Below are positions 11,483-23,344 of a stretch of DNA of 64,000 nucleotides, piece by piece; the first letter of the stretch is position 1; each line of letters starts with the position of its first letter. The DNA is from Cephalotus follicularis (taxonomy: Eukaryota > Streptophyta > Magnoliopsida > Oxalidales > Cephalotaceae), in the NCBI GenBank assembly GCA_001972305.1, contig BDDD01001482.1, positions 124,001 through 188,000 of the forward strand, in the 5' to 3' direction. The translations under genes were made by a program, and so were the position numbers. The notes under the pieces were generated by a model. It was not told the origin of the DNA, ran no database searches, and worked only from the letters and a program-made list of their open reading frames with translations.

Positions 11483-11610
11483 AAAGCGTCGACGCCATTG
11501 CTTTAGCATCGACGCTTTGATACGTAGATTAAGCGTCGATGCCATTGATTAACCGTCAACGCATTAAGAGTTAAGCGTTGACACCTTCGATTAACTGGTG
11601 ACACTTATGT
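11483..11610 (+). repeat. GTCGACGC palindrome cluster 1 in gypsy C LTR
   Basis: Copies of AAGCGTCGACGCC and degenerate forms (AGCATCGACGCTTTG, AAGCGTCGATGCC, AACCGTCAACGC, AAGCGTTGACACC) about 20 to 25 bases apart. Most changes are CG to CA or TG, as expected from methylated cytosine decay. Confidence 0.8.
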
Positions 11611-12381
11611 CGTCTTCCTTATTTGTTTGGGACGGTGGTTTGTTTTTGAAAAGAGGATTTTTGCAATTAATCTTATTGTCTTCTTTCCATCTGTGATTGG
11701 ACCCGTATCTGCATGAAAGGAAACGTCTTTAAGCCACACGTTTTTCCATTTGAAATCACACATTTTTAGCTCTTCAAAAACAAAATCACTGCATTGTTTC
11801 AAAAAAACCATCACCTACACGTTTTGCAAACCAGAAGGAGCAGCCATTCTCTTGCATTGTTGTTCATCGTTTTTCATCGTTCTTGGTATCATCTAAAGGT
11901 ATATTCTGAACATAAGTTTTAGTTTTCATTATATACTACTGTTATTGATCATTAGGTTGTACAAACCTTGTTGATTAGTCATGAAAATTTCCTTAGAAAT
12001 GCCATACCAAAAAACTGTTTTAAATTGTGTAAAAACCAGAAAATATGTTTTAACAATCGTTATTGCTTCATGTAACCTGTGTATAAGTATGTTTATGCAG
12101 AGAAATGTTATATTGGTACTTTGCAAAGCATATAAGACGTGTTTTAAAACTTGCATACTTCTGTTTTAGGGATGCATGTTGAAGAAAAACTGAGTTTTTC
12201 CAACTAATTTATAAACGTATATTGAAAAGTTTCCTACTGTTGGTTTTAATAAAAAAAAATCATGTATTGCTGCATGTATATCATTGTTTTACATCTTCAT
12301 GTTGAGGATACTGGTTTTTGTACATGTTTTACAATCCAAAACGATGACCCATATGCATATAGAAAACTGTTTTGCATTTGC

Positions 12382-12640
12382 TAAGCGTCGTCTATATTTC
12401 CTTTTTGTCGAATTTTAAGGATTAACTGTCGACGCTTTGGTTGTGTGTTATATGTAAGCATCAAAGCTTTCATAGTTTTTTGTCATGCATACCGTAGACG
12501 CTTAGCTGTGTGTTGTCATGTTACCATCGAAGCTTTAGTCGTGTTTTGCAATGCATTGCTTCGACGCTTTGTGCAGAGCCTTGTGTCAATGTTTAGCCTA
12601 AAAGCGCCAACGCTTTGTGTTAAAACGTTGACGCTTTTGG
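12382..12640 (+). repeat. GTCGACGC palindrome cluster 2 in gypsy C LTR
   Basis: A second group downstream in the same LTR, with forms such as CTGTCGACGCTTTGG, CGTAGACGCTTAG, GCTTCGACGCTTTG, AAGCGCCAACGCTTTG and AACGTTGACGCTTTT. Confidence 0.75.
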
Positions 12641-12940
12641 ACATATACGTTGCATTTTGGCAGCTTGTGTTTTAACGTCTGTTAAATTGTGTATTCCGTT
12701 TGGTTGATCTGTCTAGGTTTCGATAATTTCTGTTGTGGAGGTTAGGGTGTCCCAAGTGTGCTTTTGATTCGTTTTTGGTTTGTTTAGACTTGGACAACTA
12801 AGGTACGGATATTCTCGTTCTTGGCTATTCCCTGATTCTATTGAAATGGATTTTTCATCTTGGATATTCTGTCTTATTTGAATAAAATATGTTTTATTAC
12901 TTTGAGAATAAGTTAGTATTACTGATTTTATAATTATAGT

Positions 12941-13095
12941 ATGACTTCCACTTTCGGGAGTATACTGATTTTGATTAAACGAACATGACTTTCACTATTG
13001 AAGTCTGTTAAACGAGTATGGCTTTCACCTTAGGAAGTATGCTGATTTTATTTAGTCGGACATAACTTTCACTTTTGAAAGCATGTTGATATGAT
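12941..13095 (+). repeat. Degenerate ~45-bp tandem repeat in gypsy C LTR
   Basis: Four copies of a unit with ATGACTTTCACTTT and AAGTATGCTGATTTT, with spacings of roughly 30 to 50 bases. Confidence 0.7.
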
Positions 13096-13754
13096 ATGAT
13101 ATGTTCAGAAATTGGTTAGAAAATCTCTTGATGTTTTAAACTATTTTAGAATAAAAAAATATTTCGGAATACTGACATACAGAGAAAAGCATACCTATGA
13201 GGTCTCGTAGGCATGTTCTTTGGCAGGGGAGACATGACACCTACCATGACGGTGTGATTGGTCTACGACGTCTTTATATATCTATATCCCGAGGGTAGGG
13301 TATGGATCCATTTGAGGCGTAAGAGTCGACTCTAGTTATTATCGGATTCGGATTTTGGGAATTGATTGTGTAGTGCCATACACGTCGTTCGTTTTGGAAT
13401 GTGGGCCTCGCGAATTCCTTGCAGTTACATATATGTAAATCGGATCTCTGTATGGAATTATGAAATCGGATAAAGTTATGAATTTATGTTATTCGGAAAA
13501 TTTGATTTTGTGCTATTTAGAAAGTTATGAATATTTCATAACTGTTTTATTTAAATATTATGTTCTACATTATGAAAGAATATTTAACCATGTTATTTTC
13601 TGATTTTTAAGTTCAGATATTTGTTTACCGTTTACTATTTTATATTCCTTTTTAGTGCTGAGGTTTGCTCAGCCAAGTGTTTGTTTCCATGCGGCAGGTT
13701 TTCAGGAGCATCGGGGAAATGTGTGATGAGAGTTGTCCACCCTTATTTCGGATC

Positions 13755-14008
13755 ATCGGGGAAATGATGGGGCCATTGCACAAGCCAGGGAACTCAGGTA
13801 TCACAAGAAGTCCAAGCATATTCAGTGGCGTTATGACCTGATCAGGGAGATCATGGAACAAGGAGACATAGTATTAGTGTGGGTTGCCGCAGAGGCAAAT
13901 ATAGTAGACCCACTGACCAAAGCACTTGCGAGTTTTGTCCTAGATCAACACTGGGGTGCGATGGGCCTAAATTACAGGTCTTCGTGGCATTTGGGCAGAG
14001 TGGGAGAT
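13755..14008 (+). pseudogene. Copia D: RNase H C-terminal end
   Basis: The frame starting near 13733 reads NDGAIAQARELRYHKKSKHI, then RYDLIREIMEQGDIVL and ANIVDPLTKALA, the well-known end of Ty1/copia RNase H, and stops before the polypurine tract CAGAGTGGGAGAT. Within the part present the frame is intact. The upstream RT and the rest of RNase H are missing, cut by gypsy C. The LTR follows at once. Confidence 0.9.
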
Positions 14009-14155
14009 TGTTTTGTACAGGGTGACCCTGTAAGCCATGAGGTGGCTGTATGTAAATTTAATTCACTCTATATATAACATCTTAGATTCCTTTTATGTTA
14101 TTTTGTGCATATTCCAATCTATTATGGCATGTCATGTGTCATATCCGAGTTAGGT
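14009..14155 (+). mobile_element. Copia D 3' LTR, part 1
   Basis: Starts TGTTTTGTACAGGGTGACCC, with the CCTGTAAGCCATGAGGTGGC block shared with the LTRs at 4236, 34689 and 50926. It is interrupted after TAGGT (14151-14155), which is repeated at 23340-23344 beyond the inserted minus-strand gypsy element, so the LTR continues at 23345. Confidence 0.88.
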
Positions 14156-16953
14156 TGTCAAGCCCTGAACCATGGGAAAACCCCACGATCTGACACGTGA
14201 CATGCCATCCTTACTATTCATTCATATCACCATCCAAAAAATGCCATAAATTAAAATCTTTGAATCAGAATCATGCATGAAAAAATAACCATCAAATATC
14301 ACATGTGGATAAACCCCAGGATATACATCAATGTCTTATATTAGATGCACTGCCACAAGCCGGCAGGTCAATATAGCTGATATACAACATTCTTATACCT
14401 CAAGACTCTCATACAAGGTATTAATAAACAGTAGGAACTGCACTGCTGAGGAAGCCTTGCTCTACGATCCCGCCCATTTGATGAGAGAAGCATCACCTGT
14501 ACTGCCCCTAGTTGTTGCACCCATTATGAGAATGGTTCAGCAAACCATAGCTAAAAACATCTAGGGACACAACAACCACAAGGTGTGACTATGGATACTC
14601 CTCTAATTCGCCTGCTCAAAGCAGCACCTTCAATACAAATCACAGGGTATGAGCAGGTAGGACTTCCATCCTCCTACGCAGTCGAGGTGTCATAGGCAGA
14701 TGAGTCAACAAGCATAAGCGCTTCTCGGCCTCCTCGGCTTGAGGTATCAAAGAAGAGTACCTCAGCCTCCTCGGCTCATGGTAGCAGATTACAGACCTTC
14801 CATAACATTCAAAATCACTTCGTGATACATATGATCTCTCCTCGACCTCCTCGACTCAAGGGAGTATACCACAAACATTTCACAATCATCCATATCCATA
14901 CAATACCGTTCATAGCCATAAAGCATGAGTAGGTGATACTTCCATTTCTATTCTCACTCTTGGTGTTTAGGCAGAGAAGCCGAGATAAAATTTGCCTGGT
15001 AAGGCTAGGTAGACGAGCGGCCTCCTCGGCTTGAACTAGTAGAGAAGCATACCCCGGCCTCCTCTGCTCGATGTAGCATAGAAGCATACCTCAGGCTCCT
15101 AAGCTTGAGGTAACATCACTAATGTCTATGCACCACTAAGCCACAATTGAGCATCACCATTGTCTACGCGCTACTTGTGCTGCAGAGAATGGAGATGAGA
15201 TAACACTGGTCTTGTTGACCTTCCCCTCAATGCTCGTCTCTTTACTACTGAAGCTCACTGGGCAGACGAGGGTGATTCGGAGTCATGCGGGGACCTCCTG
15301 GTCCATTAACAATCGGCGTCCCTTATAGGTCCTGTCCTAAAGTGAGTCACATGGATTATACCTCCGTAAAGTCTCTTTTCAAGACATTGTCCCATAGGAC
15401 AAATCACAATCGGTGTCCCTTGTAGGTCCATCCCTAAAGTGATTCCCTTATGGTCATTTCTTCGAGAATATTCATGGGGACCTCCGAGGTCCATTCACAA
15501 TCGGTGTCCCTCAGGTCCATCTGTAAAGTGGGTCCTGCAAGGTTTCTCCTCACATTCCTCTCACAATTAGTGTCCCATGTATGTCCACCCATAAAGTGAG
15601 TCCCAATAGAGTTAACCTCCATGATACCTGTCTGTTACAACTGGGTCCTCAAGTCCTCTCACAATCGGTGTCCCTCGGGTCCATCCCTAAACTGGGTCCT
15701 GTGAGGGTTCTCCTCACAGTCCTCTCACAATCGGTGTCCCTCGTAGGTCCATCCAAAAAGTGTGTCCTGCAGTCCCTCCGTAAGACTATGAGGCTACCTC
15801 CCTAATCCCTATGACAAAGTGGAGATTGGGAGGGGGCTATCTCATAAGCGCTCGACAATGTCAAGTAAGGTCTGAGACCCTAAGGGTCTTTAACTATAAA
15901 ACCTTTTTGGTCAGAGAAGGGTTCACCTAGGCGTATCAGATGAGGTTCACCCAGGCTACACTGCCTTAGAGCTTCCTAAGTCCTGATGTCAGAAGATTAG
16001 CATTGTCCTCTGACCTATACCTCCGAGGTCTACCTTTAGGCTTGGGTGTCTGAGTACAAGCACGAGGTATGCCTTCGAGTGCGAGGTCTGCCTTCTAGTA
16101 CAAGCTCTGGCTCTAGTACAAGGTCTTCCTCTAAATACTAAGGTTCGCCTTAAAGTAATGAGGTCCGTAGTCATCGATTTCCCTAGGCGTCCACTGCTAT
16201 CGCTTATAGCAGAACGACAAATACAGCTGTTAACCAGCTCATCAAAAACCGGAATCCAATTCAGCCACTCTAACACTCATTCCAAAGTAGCTAGATGCCC
16301 CAGTGCTCGGATACAACACAGAAATGACTTTAAACACTAAGATCCATACTCGTGGATCAAAAATCAACGGAGAGAAGAGATTAGGCTTACAAGCTCAAAA
16401 TTTTCGTTTTCTCTCGAATCTCTATTTTTTCCGTAATTGAGTGAATCTGAGCTCCTAATTGATTCAACTAACCCTGATCTAGCTATTCACAACAACGTAC
16501 ATCATTCAAGGTAGAAATATGCGTAAGTTCAAGCATACAGGTAGAACCTACCTCGATAACGGTTGGGTTTGCAAATTTTGAAGAACTAGCAGTTGAATCC
16601 TAGATTTGATCCCTCCTTAAGGTTCTATGCTCCACTGCAAGTCCAATGATTCGTTCCTTGCTCGAATCCAAGATTTTTCACTTTGGCTCCTTCTCTCACT
16701 GTCTCCCTAGAACTGGAGGCAAAAATGAAAGAGTGAATGGGAGATGAGATATGAAGCGTGTATGTGAAGCTGAACTGTCCATATATCTAGATATTTCTTT
16801 TGGGTGAAATCTCAAAGCTACCCTTTTGGTTATATTGAACCCATACTATCCAAAGATATCCATAGAAAGGAAAATATGACAGTAGCATATACATGCCGTG
16901 TCATAACACAATATCATTTATTATAACAATGTACATAAAACTCAGGGCTTACA
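14156..16953 (-). repeat. 3' LTR of the gag-only element (2.80 kb)
   Basis: On the minus strand it starts TGTAAGCCCTGAGTTTTATG and ends GGTTCAGGGCTTGACA. On the plus strand it shows three kinds of internal repeat: CCTCGGCCTCCTCGGCTCGAG-like units (14705-15110), units with CACAATCGGTGTCCCT (15290-15790) and units with ACGAGGTCTGCCTTCTAGT (16040-16165). No coding sequence is seen. Confidence 0.88.
15295..15790 (-). repeat. Tandem repeat with CACAATCGGTGTCCCT
   Basis: Imperfect units containing CACAATCGGTGTCCCTCG, then TAGGTCCATCCCTAAAGTG, repeated about six to seven times with variable spacers. The same repeat occurs in the other LTR copy (19610-19920 and, beyond the solo LTR insertion, 22135-22265). 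Confidence 0.85.
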
Positions 16954-17085
16954 TCCTCACGTCCTTCAACAAATCGCGTCCCGAGATTCCCTAAGGTCAA
17001 AACAAGTGAGCGTACAATGCTCTTATATCTTCCCCCATGACTTGCTGGGAACCTCCTTAAGATCGAGCCAAACTCTGACCTGGCT
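16954..17085 (-). other. 3' untranslated end and polypurine region of gag-only element
   Basis: Read on the minus strand, the sequence after gag contains GGGACGCGATTTGTTGAAGG then ACGTGAGGA before TGTAAGCCC. This resembles the gypsy stretch between pol and the polypurine tract, but follows gag directly, so pol has been lost cleanly. Confidence 0.65.
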
Positions 17086-18300
17086 GATTCCCTGAACCAT
17101 ACCTACTACGAGGACACTCTACAACCATATGATCCATAGCTCCACAAATTATGCACTTGTTGTTCTTCCACGAACAATTACCTGAAGCATGAATTGTGCT
17201 CCGACAACACACTCAAGGATCAAAAGGAACTTGGCTACTATCAGTGGAAAGCCTAGGGTGACTTCCTTTGATGACATCCTCCTCTGGTGTCTCTGCCGAG
17301 GGCCATGACCTTGACTCCTCAGCCAAGAACCTTGAAACTGCCCTCCTGGTCTTGAGGATCTGGATGGACCACCAATGCTCAGACGAGATCCACCCTGACT
17401 TGGGCTGTTGCTGTTTCCTGACCTCTGGGATTTGTTATTGTTCCCAGAACTCCTCCCTGACTGCCAATCTATAGAAACAGGCCTATTGCTACTTGTCTGG
17501 ATCCTTAAATTCTGTAGCTCTTCTGCCACTATCTCAACATCTCTGGCTCTGCTAGAAAACTCAAAGAAGCATCTCAATCGTAGAGGCACTGGCTTCTGTC
17601 TGATATCAGATCTAAGCACACCAGGAAACCTATTGACCTTCCTTGCTTCCGTACCAACCATGTGAGGAGCTATCCTTGACAACTCAATAAACTGGGCCTC
17701 ATTCTGGGCCACTATCATGCTGCCTTGTTTTAGGCCAAGAAATTCGGCCTCCTTTCAGTCAACCTTTGCCTCGGGCGAATACTTCTCATTGAACTCTGTT
17801 TTGAACATGTCCCAAGAATTTGGTATCCCTGATTCTTCCCAGGAGGCATCAACCATCCTCCACAAATGTTCTGCTTCTCCCTACAGCATATAAGTGGAGA
17901 AAGCAACCTTCCTCGAGTCAAAAAATTCATAGACTCTGAATATCTTCTCTAACCGCATCATCCATCTCTCAGTGACAATAGCATCAGAGTCCCCTGTAAA
18001 AACTGTAGGATTTAATTGGGAAAACTTGACCAAGGAATCCTCCCTATGTGTAGTCCGATCAACTGGTCTCTCAACTGCTTCCGTGCACCTTGCTTGTCTT
18101 GCAGCTGGGGTTTGCTCTGCCTCAGCCGCTTGTCGCTGCATAAATTCATTCATTTGGGTCATCATATCGTGCATCTCCCTCATATAATCTTCGGGCTCCT
18201 CTAAACTAGGAACAACAAATTTACCTTCTTGGGCCACATTCTCTTCTTCTTGATCCTCAACACCTGTATTGGCTCGGGTGCATATAGTCGATGGCCCTGC
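17085..18300 (-). pseudogene. Gag of the gag-only element
   Basis: On the minus strand from about 18237: an N-terminal stretch with MREMHDMMTQMNEFMQRQAA, then a gag capsid block (NPTVFTGDSDAIVTERWMM, LEKIFRVYEF), a stop (TAG at 17881-17883), then GEAEHLWRMVDASWEE, FNEKYSPEAKVD, a second stop, and QNEAQFIELSRIAPHMV. Both open parts are in one frame. A serine/glycine/arginine-rich tail follows. A zinc knuckle CIICGAMDHMVVEC (CX2CX4HX4C) is readable near 17100-17150 but in another frame, so there is also a frameshift. No pol follows. Confidence 0.88.
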
Positions 18301-18483
18301 CCTAACTCTTATTGCAGTTCCTCTTCATCTACCTTCCATACCTACCTTATATAAGAAATTAGGGGTCAGATATCCGGTTGTCATATCCGCAACTCCAAAT
18401 TAATTGAAGCAATCAATACTCATATTCATAATAGTTAATTAAAAAATCAAAGGATCCTATCCTAGCATATTCAGCAAAGCTTA

Positions 18484-18497
18484 TGCTTGGATACCAC
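18484..18497 (-). other. Primer-binding site of gag-only element
   Basis: On the minus strand TGGTATCCAAGC follows a few bases after the 5' LTR end (GGCGTGACA), matching the initiator tRNA-Met site TGGTATCAGAGC except for three bases. Confidence 0.75.
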
Positions 18498-19937
18498 CAA
18501 ACTGTCACGCCCCAAACCATGGAAGAACCCCACTATCCGACACGCGACATGCCGTCCTTACGATACATTTATATAATCATCCAAAATGTGCCACAAATGT
18601 AAAACTTTGAATCAGAATCAGGCATGCGGAAATAACCATCAAATATCTCACGTGGATAAACCCCAATATATACATCAATGTCTTATATCAAATGCACTAC
18701 CACAAGCAGGTAGGTCAATATAGACGATTTACAACATTCTTATACCTCCAGTCTCTCATACAAGATAGGTATAAATAGTAGGAGCTGCAGTGCTGACGAA
18801 GCCTTGCTCTACGATCCGACCCATTTGATCAGACAAGCATCGCCTGTAGTTCCCTAGTTGTTGCAACCATTACGAGAATGGTTCAGTAAACCACGGCTAT
18901 AAAAATCTAAGGACTCATACAACAACAAGGTGTGTGTATGGATGGTCCTCTACCTCGCCTGCTCAAAGAAACACCTTCAATACAAATCACAGTGTATGAG
19001 AAGGCATGACTTCCATCCTCCTAGGCACTCACAGTGTCATAGGAAGAGGATTCAACAAGCATAAGCGCTCCTCGGATCGAGGTAGTAGAGAATCATACCT
19101 CGGCCTCCTAGGCTCGAGGCAGCAGACTACAGACTTTCCATAACATTCAAAATCACTTCAGGATACATATGAGCTCTCCTCGGCATCCTCAGCTCAAGGG
19201 AGTAGACCACAGATATTTCATAATCATCCATATCCATACTATACCATTCATAGCCATAAAGCATGAGAAGGTGATACTTCCATCTGTCTATGCACTCCTT
19301 GTGTCGCAGGCAGATAAGCTAAGGTAAAACTGTCCTAGTCATGCTGGGCAGATGAGCTTTCCTCGGCCTCATTGGCTGAATGTAGCAGAGAAGCATACCT
19401 CGACCTCCTCGGTTCGAGGTAACATCACTAATGTATGTGCACCACCATTTCGCAATTGAGCAAAATCATCTTGTATGCACTACATGTGCTGTAGAGAATG
19501 GAGACGTGATAACACTGGTCTGGTTGACCTTCCCCTCAATGGTAGTCTCTTTAGGACTAAAGCATACTGGGAAGACGTGTGTGATTCAGAGTCATACAGG
19601 GGCCTCCTGGTCCATTCACAATCGGCGTCCCTTATAGGTCCAGCCCTAAAGTAAGTCCCATGGAGTCTACCTCAAAGTCCCTTTTCAAGACATTGTCCCA
19701 TAGGTCCAATCACAATCGATGTCCCTTATAGGTCTATCCCTAAAGTGAGTCCCTTATGATCATTACTCCAACAATATTCATGGGGACCTCCTAGGTCCAT
19801 TCACAATTGGTGTCCCTCGGGTCCATCCCTAAAGTAGGTCCTACAAGGGTACTTCCTCACAATCCTCTGAAAATCGGTGTCCCTCATAGGACCATCCATA
19901 AAGTGAGTCCCAATAGAGTTTACCTTCGTGATACTAG

Positions 19938-22106
19938 TGTTAGATATAGTGAACCGACAAGCCATTAGATGGGTTGTCATGTTATATCTTACCATGTATG
20001 GAACAATCTTATTCTTTTATATAAATGATGTGTACTAAATTTGTTATGGCTATATCACTTGTATTTTATCACATAATTGAAGTAGTTTATTTAATTACCT
20101 ACTTATACTAGTGATGCCCCGACATAAGGTTGGATGCCTGGCATGGAGGCTGTGAGACTGGTTACGTTATTCCTTATGTCAAACTTGTTCCAAGTCATAG
20201 GTTCACTTCGTGGGCATTAGTGAACCGGATAAACTTGCGCGTATGTTGCCTGCTCATGGAATCGGGGGATGGATTCTCTCACTACCATTTGTGTTGGACA
20301 CTAGGGCAAATACGCGGTGCGCACTGGGAGCGTGTACACTGAACTGGACCCGCGTAGGAGACACTGTTTGGATAGTCGCTATTCTCGTGTCAGTAGTGAC
20401 TCCTACTTGTGGCGGTTGTGTATAAGTGATCATCACTTAGCGAGTTCTTTAACTCGTCTGATCCTTAGACCTGAGCGACTACTATATATTGTATGGAGAC
20501 GGTTATGCTTTGATCTCCACCTTACCCAGTCCTCGCGCAGGGCTGGCAATCGGGTGGTCTTTGAGTATGATCGAATCTGTACGAATATAAGTGAGTGCGC
20601 AATAAGGGATTGTCACACCTGAGCGAAGATGATCGGCCCTATTATTGTCTGATTATACTTTGGACTTATGAAATCCTTGGCCAAGGTTAAGGTAGACTGG
20701 AAATTAGATTTCCGGAGAGTTTACCAAAGGTCCTAGTAATGATCATATATTTTAGCCATTGAGGTACTATCTAGGGTTGACACATATCCTTACCCTAGAC
20801 CTCATTCGGAGCCAAGTATGACAAGGGATTATTGTACACGCGAACCGATGACTTAGAAAGTCTGTGGTTATTGAGGTGTTGGGAAAATTAATTAGATTAA
20901 TTTTTTTATCTGAATAATATTAGATATTATTATGATAGCATTTAAATTGGTCGAGGACCATTTAGAATGGCTAGACCGGACCCGAAGGATATTTCGGTAA
21001 TTTATGAACACCTCTCTGATAACAAAGATTTTAAAGGGTCCCTGCCTTATAATGATAGATCTTTGATATGTTAGACATATTAAGTCTTGGTGTCAAATAT
21101 CGATTGTGTGGATTTTACATTTTGTGGAAACACATATGTTTAATCTTACTTAACCAATATTTGAAAGTGACATGAGAACACTAAAGGAGTTAGACTTTTA
21201 TGTGCTTCACTAGCCGGAAGGCGTCGACGTCTTTTATAAAGACATCGACGCGTTTCCATGATAAAGACATCGTTGTTTTTTAGAAAAGGATCGATGTGCT
21301 TTTGTGCCAGGATGCATAGGAGTCGACGTCTTTTGGAAGGAGTCGACGTCTTTGAGCAGAACGTGCATTCCATGCACGAGCTCAAATCGTGGGCACGATC
21401 TCTCCCTCATTTCTAGCATCCAGCTCCCATTCCTACACGTTTTAGAAACGTGAGAATCATGGCTTCGGACTCCAAGGGAGTGAAGGCCATGATTCTGAGT
21501 AAATGGGAGATTGGGAGAGAGAATCAGTGGCTGGTATTAAAAGCATTTTCTGCAAAAGAAAAAAGAGAGTGGTAAGTAGTTGACACTTTTGCTGGGCAAT
21601 TGGACCTCGAAATCTTCTCTGCAAGTGTGTGTTCCCTTTCATTGATATACACCAAGCAAGGCTTATCTAGGGTGGATTGATTACTGACTTCATTAGTCAT
21701 AATCAATACTCCTTTTCTAAGCTTAGTGAGAGAGTGAGTGAGTTCTAGCTCTTGGAGTTTGCTGGAAGATTTACCTGCTGTACCTGAAGCTTGAAGAAGA
21801 TCAAAGGGAATCTACTCAAGCTTGTACCGGCAAAGAAAGAAGGGGCCAACACCCACTGGTATAACCTATGGCCCCCTCTTCTTCTTGCCATGTTTGTGTG
21901 TCACCATTGGATGCAATGGTGATACCAATTCAATTCTGTAGATGTTGTGGTGATCCATGGGATCTGTGGTTTTGCCTTTATGGACTTCCTTTTGTTATAT
22001 AGGGTGTTCTTCCGCTGCATGATTAATTGTTTAAAAAAAATTTTACTATACACTTTTACACCCTATGTCCATTTTGGCACCGGAGTCGGTTTATCCGATT
22101 CCATCA
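19938..22106 (+). mobile_element. Copia solo LTR (2.17 kb) inside the gypsy LTR
   Basis: Starts TGTTAGATATAGTGAACC and ends CCGATTCCATCA. It is flanked by exact ACTAG duplications (19933-19937 and 22107-22111), with no internal region, so two LTRs recombined after insertion. The same family forms both ends of the element at 55944-60210. It carries the copia LTR block TTCCAAGTCATAGGTTCAC near 20190, a run of conserved short blocks to about 20900, and an array of CGTCGACGTC motifs at 21218-21356. Confidence 0.92.
21218..21356 (+). repeat. ACGTCGACGTC palindrome array in copia solo LTR
   Basis: Units such as GGCGTCGACGTCTTT, GACATCGACGCGTTT and GAGTCGACGTCTTT, about 18 to 40 bases apart. Same GTCGAC centre as the arrays in gypsy LTRs, but in a copia family. 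Confidence 0.82.
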
Positions 22107-23344
22107 ACTAGTTTGTTACAACGGGGTCCTCACAGTCCTTTCACAATCGGTGTCCCTCGTGTCCATCCCTCAAGTGGGTCCTGCAAGGGTTCTCCTCATA
22201 GTACTCTCACAATCGGTGTCCCTCATAGATCCATCCATAAAGTTTGTCCTGCGGTCCCTCCGTAAGACTAAGAGACTACCTCCCTAATCCCTTTGATAAA
22301 GTGGAGATTGGGAGTGGGCTATCTCCTCAGAGCTCAATAATGTTGGGTAAGGTCTGAGACCCTATGGGTCTTTAACTATAAAACCCTTTTGGTCAGAGAA
22401 GGGTTCACCTAGGTGTATCATAGGAGGTTGACCTAGGCTACCTTTTAGTATGAGGTCTGCGTCTAGTATGACCTCTGCCCTCTAGTACGAGGTCTGCCTT
22501 TAGTAGGAGGTCTGGCTCTAGTATCAGGTCCGCCTTCAAGTACTGAGGACCGGAGTCGACGTTTACTCTAGGCATCGACTGTTATCTCTTAAGGAAAGTA
22601 TCAATGCTTTGTGGAGTTAGCCGAATGTCAAATACAACTTTTAATCATCTCATCAACAACCAGAATCCAATTTAGTCACTCTAACACTCAATCCAAGGGA
22701 GCTATATCCTCCAGCGGTCGGATACAACTTAAAATTGACTTTAAACACTAAGATCCATACTCATGGATTCAAAATCAGTGGAGAGAAGAGATTAGGCTTA
22801 CAAGCTGAAAATCTCCATTTTCTCTCGAATCTCTATTTTATCTGTTATTGAGGGAATCAGAGCTCCTAATTCAATCATCTAACCCTGATCTAGTGGTTCA
22901 CAACAGCATACATCATTCAAGGCATAAATATAAGTAAGTTCAAGCACATATGTTGAACCTTCCTCGATAACGGTTGTGTTTGCAGATTTGGAAGAACTGG
23001 CAGTTGAATCATAGATCTGATCACTCCTGAAGGTTCTATGCTCTGCCATGAGTCCATAGACTCGTTCCTTATTCCAATCCGAGCTTTCTCTCTGTGGAAC
23101 AACAAGAGAAAATGAAAGAGTGAATGAGAGATGATAGATGAAGCATGTATGAGAAGCTGAACTGTCCATATATCTATAGATTTCTTTGGGGGAAATCTCA
23201 AAGCTAACCTTTTGGTTCTATTGAACCCACAACATCCAAAGATAGCCATAGAAAGGAAAACATGACAGTAGCATAAACATGAGATTTCATAACACAATAT
23301 TATATATTACAACAGTACACATAAAACTCGGGGCTTACATAGGT

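Larger units (their letters stand above)
11351..13740 (+). mobile_element. Gypsy C 3' LTR, right end missing
   Basis: Starts TGTAATATCACG after the polypurine tract. It has two GTCGACGC motif clusters (11483-11610 and 12382-12640), a leader-like segment, a degenerate tandem repeat (12941-13095), and a late block GTGCTGAGGTTTGCTCAGCC near 13656 like that found some 400 bases before the end in gypsy A. The terminal part with TTACA is absent: copia RNase H starts at about 13755. A 12-base word, ATCGGGGAAATG, occurs at both sides of this junction (about 13709 and 13756). Confidence 0.8.
14156..23339 (-). mobile_element. Gag-only gypsy element (TR-GAG-like), minus strand
   Basis: A complete LTR element. 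The left copy (3' LTR) is 14156-16953, the internal part 16954-18502, and the right copy (5' LTR) 18503-23339, which is enlarged by a copia solo LTR. The target-site duplication TAGGT is exact (14151-14155 and 23340-23344). The internal part is only about 1.55 kb and shows gag but no protease, RT or integrase, matching the known class of terminal-repeat elements with only a GAG domain. Such elements need pol proteins from a partner. It sits inside the copia D LTR. Confidence 0.9.
18503..23339 (-). repeat. 5' LTR of the gag-only element, split by a solo LTR
   Basis: Homologous to 14156-16953 along its length once the copia solo LTR at 19938-22106 and its duplicated ACTAG are removed, leaving about 2.66 kb. 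Plus-strand start TGTCACGCCCCAAACC; plus-strand end CTCGGGGCTTACA. The two LTRs differ at many scattered positions, so the element is not recent. Confidence 0.88.

Noticed and set aside
22879-23297. Minus-strand frames of 96 and 126 residues near the LTR end
   Set aside because: They lie wholly in the LTR of the gag-only element, overlap each other and match no known domain; the equivalent place in the other LTR copy is broken.
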